From positions 1 to 20,882 of IMG/VR virus record IMGVR_UViG_3300010334_000345: 20,882 nucleotides of DNA, one strand, 5' to 3'. A model generated the notes under the pieces. It searched no databases and was not told where the DNA came from. It was given only the letters and a program-made list of their open reading frames with translations. The translations under genes were made by a program, and so were the position numbers. This document shows, one piece after another, positions 1 to 6,000 of the stretch (the stretch's first letter is position 1; every line of letters starts with the position of its first letter). Source of the DNA: a virus.

Positions 1-3000
1 ATAGTCTTGTTGTCCATTAATTAAATCATTTATATGATTTTTTTGATTTTGCAAAGCTTCTGCTGCTCTATTTGCAGCATCTGCTTGATCATTTTGTTGA
101 GCATCATACTGTTGTGCATTAGAAAGAAAATCTGACATGCCCGATGTAACTGCAGACTGTGTTGAATATTGTCTTTCTAGTCCTGAAATAATCTCTGGAT
201 GAGTATTTATATTTTGTTGTTGGGCAAATGTTAGTTGTTTTAGACCCATAGACATCAGATTATTTATTCTAATAATAGATGTTCCATCTTTAATATTTTG
301 TGCATATCCTTGATCTATTTTTGCTAATTGAGGATCTACCTTTTTCATTTGATCTAATAATATATTCCACCCTGAACTTTGTCCTTGAATTCCTGCAAGA
401 TCTGTTCTCATACTTAATTTTAATTTAGCAAAATTGCTACTATTTTTGTCATAACTATCTGATGCTTTTGGATTTTTTCCAGAAAACATTGCTCCAAGTT
501 GCAACGGATCAGTTTTTGTTTGAGCTTGTGTTAAAAATGCTTTAAATTTATCTTTATCCGCAACATCATAAGTATTATATGTATCATATTTTCCTGTTTT
601 TGGATTCATTTGCCCTGATACCCTATGTGCAGTAAATGGGGTAAGAGATAAAGATTGATTTAGAATGCTTTTAGCAGTCATTTTTGTTGGATCAAGGTCT
701 TTGGTTATTTTTTGAATTGTAGTATTTCCAACACCAGCACTAGCTAAGAATGCTTTGTTATCTTCCATAACTTTTTTAATAGCTTTTGAATCTTGTGGAT
801 TTGGAAGGCTGCTAATTGCAGTACCAATTCTAGTTTTTAGCTCTGCGGTTATTCCTGAGATATCTCCGCCAGCAAGTTTATCTTTTAGTCCTTGTATAGC
901 AGTTTTTGTATCTTCATCTTGAGTATTTTTATAATCTGCTACTTGTTTTTGAAAATCTGATGTTGCTGTTGTAATTTTCCCAGAAGAATCAACCATGATG
1001 TTTGAAAAGTCTCTAGCTTTTAATCCTAGGTGCTCCATTGCTACAGCATCAACATTTAATGCATCTTTAACAAAAGCTGCTGCATTTTTTAATTTTTGTT
1101 CATGCTGTTTATACATACTATAGGCACCTGAAGCAATTGCTCCTACTACCGCACCACCAATTGGACCAAGTGGGGTCATGCCACCAATCATCGCACCCAT
1201 TCCAAGTCCTTGTATGGTAGATTTTGTTGTGCCTTCTTGCATATTAGCTGTAGCTTGTTGTGTTGCCATCATAGCCATTTGACCACCAAACATAGATCCC
1301 ATTCCTGGTCTAGATTGTCTACCCATTAAGAAACCAGCTTTTTGTCCCATAGTATTCATGTCGCTCATCTTTGCATATCGATAAGCAACTTCTCCCTTAG
1401 CATCTATGTACGGAGTTGACATTTGCCTTGCTCCAGAGAATCCAGCTCCAAAATTAGAACCAGCATTAACTATTTTTTGTGCACCTTGTTGAGCTAACAT
1501 TAATCCAGAAAGTCCTTTTTGTGCCAGAAGTGATGGGTTTGTCATTGCTCCAACATTATAGGCTATTTTTTGACCAGTAGTAAAACTTTCTGGAGCTTTT
1601 CCAAAATAAGCTGGATTTTGAACACCAGTTTTAAATGCAGACATTGTTCTACTTTCTTGCCATTTTTGTAAAGATAAAGCTTCATTTTTTAAAATCATGG
1701 CTCTAGCACCATTAGCTTGTCTAGTTGCTATTGCAGAATCTTTCATAGATTGTGCACCCATTAGAACTCCATCTCGCAATCTAGCACCAGACTCTATTAA
1801 GGTTGAACCAATTTTTGGAAGACCAGACATCATTCTGCTAAATTGTGCTTGTGTTTGAGCAGCATTAATTCTTGCTGCATCTACAGGAGTTGTTCCACTG
1901 CCCATTCCTTGTTCAGCTCTGACTAATTCTCTAGCACTTAGTCCCCTTTGTTGTTCCCTCGCACGAGTTATATAATCTCCTTGACCTCTAGGTGAACGAC
2001 CACCAGTATAGCCCGTGTCAAATCTAGGAGCTTTATTCCAGTTAATATCTTCTAATAAGCCACCATATGCCTTAGCAGCTTTTTTATTTATTACAAATTC
2101 ACCAGGCTCAAGCATGGCGGGAACCCTGTCTCCTTCACCAAATCCTGGAACCCAAGCACTTCCACCAGTCTGAAGTTTAGTAGTTATAAAGTTTTTCATA
2201 AAACTGGGTGTCATTGCTGGTTTAGACACAGGTGCATAAGTCGAAAGTATTCTTGAAAAAGAATTTGTAGGGTCTGTATACATTGCCATGCTATCTAATC
2301 TTGCATGCAAAACTTTATTAATTGCTGGAACAAAGTTTGCCCCATAACTTTTTTGTGTAAGTTCATCAAATATTGTCATTAATTCAGGAACTCCACCAGT
2401 TGCTTTTAATAATGCATTATGAATAAGTTCTTCTGAAACTTTTGACCTTAAAGTTTCTAAATAACCTTTACTAAAGTCTTCAATGTTAATTCCTTGTTCT
2501 TTAAGTAAAGTTTTTGCTACACTTGCAAGTTTGCCCATTTCATGCATGCTTCCCATATCTACATGTTCAGGTATTTTGCCATTAAATCCACCAGAATCTT
2601 TTAATAGATAATGCATGGAAGTTATTCCGCTGTCAACCACTGTTGGTACTTTGCCTACATAACCAAAATTTTCGTCATGCAGGTCTTGATTGCCAATAAG
2701 TAATGATTCCATATGTCTTTGGAATGTTTGTCTTGGATCAATTCTTCCTTTAAAATCTTGTGGAGAAACTGTTGTTGATAATCCAGAACCCTTATAAGTA
2801 TCAAAACCTTCCAAAAATTTTGATCTTAAAACAAAAGTTTCTTTTAGTGCGCCTTCACCAGCTGGGTCAATAAGTCTTGAAAATACTTGATCTATTGCAG
2901 CCTGAGATCCGCCTAAACCTCTTTGCAATTGATTAAGGAATGCCTCCATAATCATTTTTCTTTTATCTACTGGAGCCTCACCATAATCAAACATTCCAGG

Positions 3001-6000
3001 CTCAAACATTTGTTTTAGATATGCTGTTTGTGGTCCTGTGCTAGTTTCTAAATCATATGTTCCAGTAATTCCACTTTGAACAGCATAACCTAATGGACCT
3101 GTAATTTTTTTACCAAGATAATCTGTATATCCTTCTTGGAATCCTGGAATCATACCGCCAGTTTGAGCAACAGGAATTCTAACTCCATTAATCATTTTAG
3201 TTGAGCCAGGAGCAATAGAGTGAACAATTGGCAATCTAGTAGCAAGGTCACTACTGTATCCAGTTAATGGAAATTTTTGACCCTGTGGTAAAACATACTC
3301 TTTTTCATTTCCATAGTAAGTTTGTCCATTAAACAATTTTGAAACTGGAAGACCCATAGTTTCTGGTCCAGTCATTGCATGGAAGAAAAATGGAAGTTTA
3401 TTTCCACGAACCATTGCATTCCAGAATCTTTTATCATCAAAGTCTGGCATAAATCTTTTCTTTAAAAATCTAGTATCTTTAATATCAGTAAAGGATGTAA
3501 ACGGTCTTGTTGTTGATGCTTCCCAAGGACCTTGATAATTTGCCATAGCTGGAACCCTGTTACCTGATTCAGACATCCAGCCTTCTGGGTAATAACGATC
3601 TTCTGCTGCATTTACTAGACTTGTAATCCAGGGGTGCATATTTTGTCCACCCTTAACATTGTCAACAACCATTGCTCTTAAAAGATCTTGTCTACCAATA
3701 TTTCTCATCTGGTCATTAAATATATCTCTGTAGAAACCCTTGTATGTTTCTCCCATAGGTCTATAAGTATCTTTTTCGGGATTATTCCAAGGAGCCATTC
3801 CATGAAGAACTGGGCGGATCCAAGATTCTAAAGATTTTTGGAATTGTTCTTCTGTATATGGATTACCTCTAGCCATCCATGTAGGACCGCCACCTTCTTC
3901 ATATCCTGGAATTCCGCCACCTTTTTGCTTAAGCAAGCCTTGTCTCAAAAATCTCATCATAGTTGCTCTTGCTTCTATTTCTGGAATTCTATGCTGAACA
4001 TCCACTTGTTCTACATAAGCTTTATTAATAAAAGATGAATTAGGTCTATTGCCTGAAGAGCCATAATTGCCATAGGTAAATGAATTATTAAAAAGAGCAT
4101 CTGTTGTTATTCTTCTTAAAAGTCTATCTACAATATTACTTGTTGTACTTCTTGAGTCTTCTAAACCAACATCATTTTGTGAGTATAAGTTTGGTCTAAA
4201 ATCATATTCCCTGCCCGAAGTTTCTATTGGCATTCCCCGTTTTCTTAAATTTTCATACATTTTTTGACTAAACGGACTTAAATCTAATTCTTCTGGGACA
4301 ATTCCAATGCTTCCAATTCCTCTTCCTTGTTCTTTAATAGCCTGAGCTAAAGTTCTAGTAAATAAAGGAGACCTTTCGCTAGTAGAAAACATTGATGTTG
4401 GTTGCCAAGTTTGAAATTGAGTTTTACTCATACCTAAAAGGAATTTTTCATCTTTACCTAATGTATTGAAAAAGTCAAATTTAGTTTTTTCTGGTAAATA
4501 CCCTGGTTGAAGAACAAATGATTTTGTATTAAAAGTATATTCTTCTAATAATTTTGCAAGTTTTGGATTGCTTTGTAAAATTTCATGTCCGTAACCTCTT
4601 CGCATTAAATCTAATTGAGTTGGGGTAACAGCAGAATAAATTTGTTCTTGTAACAAACTTAACGCACTTGATGGGCGCATAGTTTTTTGAATATACTCTT
4701 TCATCAAAACGTCTTGTTCTTCTTTAGTTAAAGATGCCATACTTGGGACTGGTGTAACTCCACTTTGATATCCTAAAATCCCACCGCCTTTTTGATAAAG
4801 TTTTGGACCTAAAAATTTAGAACTAAAAGTTTGAAATGGTTTTGGCATAGACTCTAAGCGCAAAAGATTTTCTTCGTTTGATGAATTTTTTAATGATGCC
4901 ATTGTTTCAGCCATTGCTGGATAAAGTTCCTTTAAGTATTGTTCATCTCCATGCAATGATGGATTTGCTACTGTTCCACCAGACTCTATATATTTCATCA
5001 AATCTTGCGGAGAGCCTCTATGACTTTTAACAAAATCACTTAGTAGAGTAGCTACACCAATTCTATTATAAAGAATATGCTCATTTCCTTTGGTAACTCC
5101 CCTAAGCATTTCTTGTATGTGTTCAATAGCATTTGAAACTTTTTGTACCCCATATCTAGTAGGAACATAATTTCCCATAGTTCTAGTCATTTCTTTTAAT
5201 AATATTTCTGCACTTTTAAATTCTTCAAAATCTATTGGTTGTGTTCCACGCCTTATCATTGTTGAAATATTTGGACTAATAGACCTTACTAAATCTGGAT
5301 GCATTTGTGAGTAAATTTTATTTAAAAGTTCTGGGTTATGAGATAAATGCCCAAATATTTGATTTAATTCTCCAGAACCAATATATGCCGAACCAGTTGG
5401 AAAATGTGAGCCAAATACAATATCTTTGATTCTTTTTATTTCGGAGTTTCCAACAAGTCCATGAGATGCTTCGGCAAAATTAAATTCTGGTTTTCCAAAA
5501 TAATCTAAAAGACTTGAAACCCCTTCAACGCTTTCCCACTCTGGACCAAGTAACTCTCTTGCAAATCTAGCAACTATAGTACTTTTAGTATCTGGTTTTA
5601 CTGCTCCAGCATTTTGATATCCTCTAATTCCAATCGATTCTAATCCAGTATCCCCACCAGTCCCAAATCTTGGAGCAGCATTCCAATTAAGATGTTCTAA
5701 TAACCCGCCATATTGTTTAGCAGCATTACGATTTACAACAAATTCTCCTGGCTCAAGCATTGCAGGAACTCTATCTCCAGAACCACTACCTGGAACCCAA
5801 ACACCATCTTGTGCATGAATTGCTCCACCAGTTTGAAAACCTTTTGGAACTTGTCTAGCAAATAATAAAGCCTGAGATAATGGTTGTTTGTCCATACTTG
5901 CAACTTTGCCAAGTGCAGATGATCTAATGCCACCAGAAATTTCTGCACCACTAACAATTCCTGCTCTAAATTGCGCTGCAACAATTGCTGTTTCAAATGC

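Noticed and set aside
3838-4038. Plus-strand open frames across the window (for example here, 6836-7030, 9031-9330, 14731-15072, 18349-18588)
   Set aside because: Each is antisense to a well-supported minus-strand gene, lacks a recognisable domain and has no ribosome site or promoter; they are chance frames in AT-rich or Ser/Glu-biased DNA.
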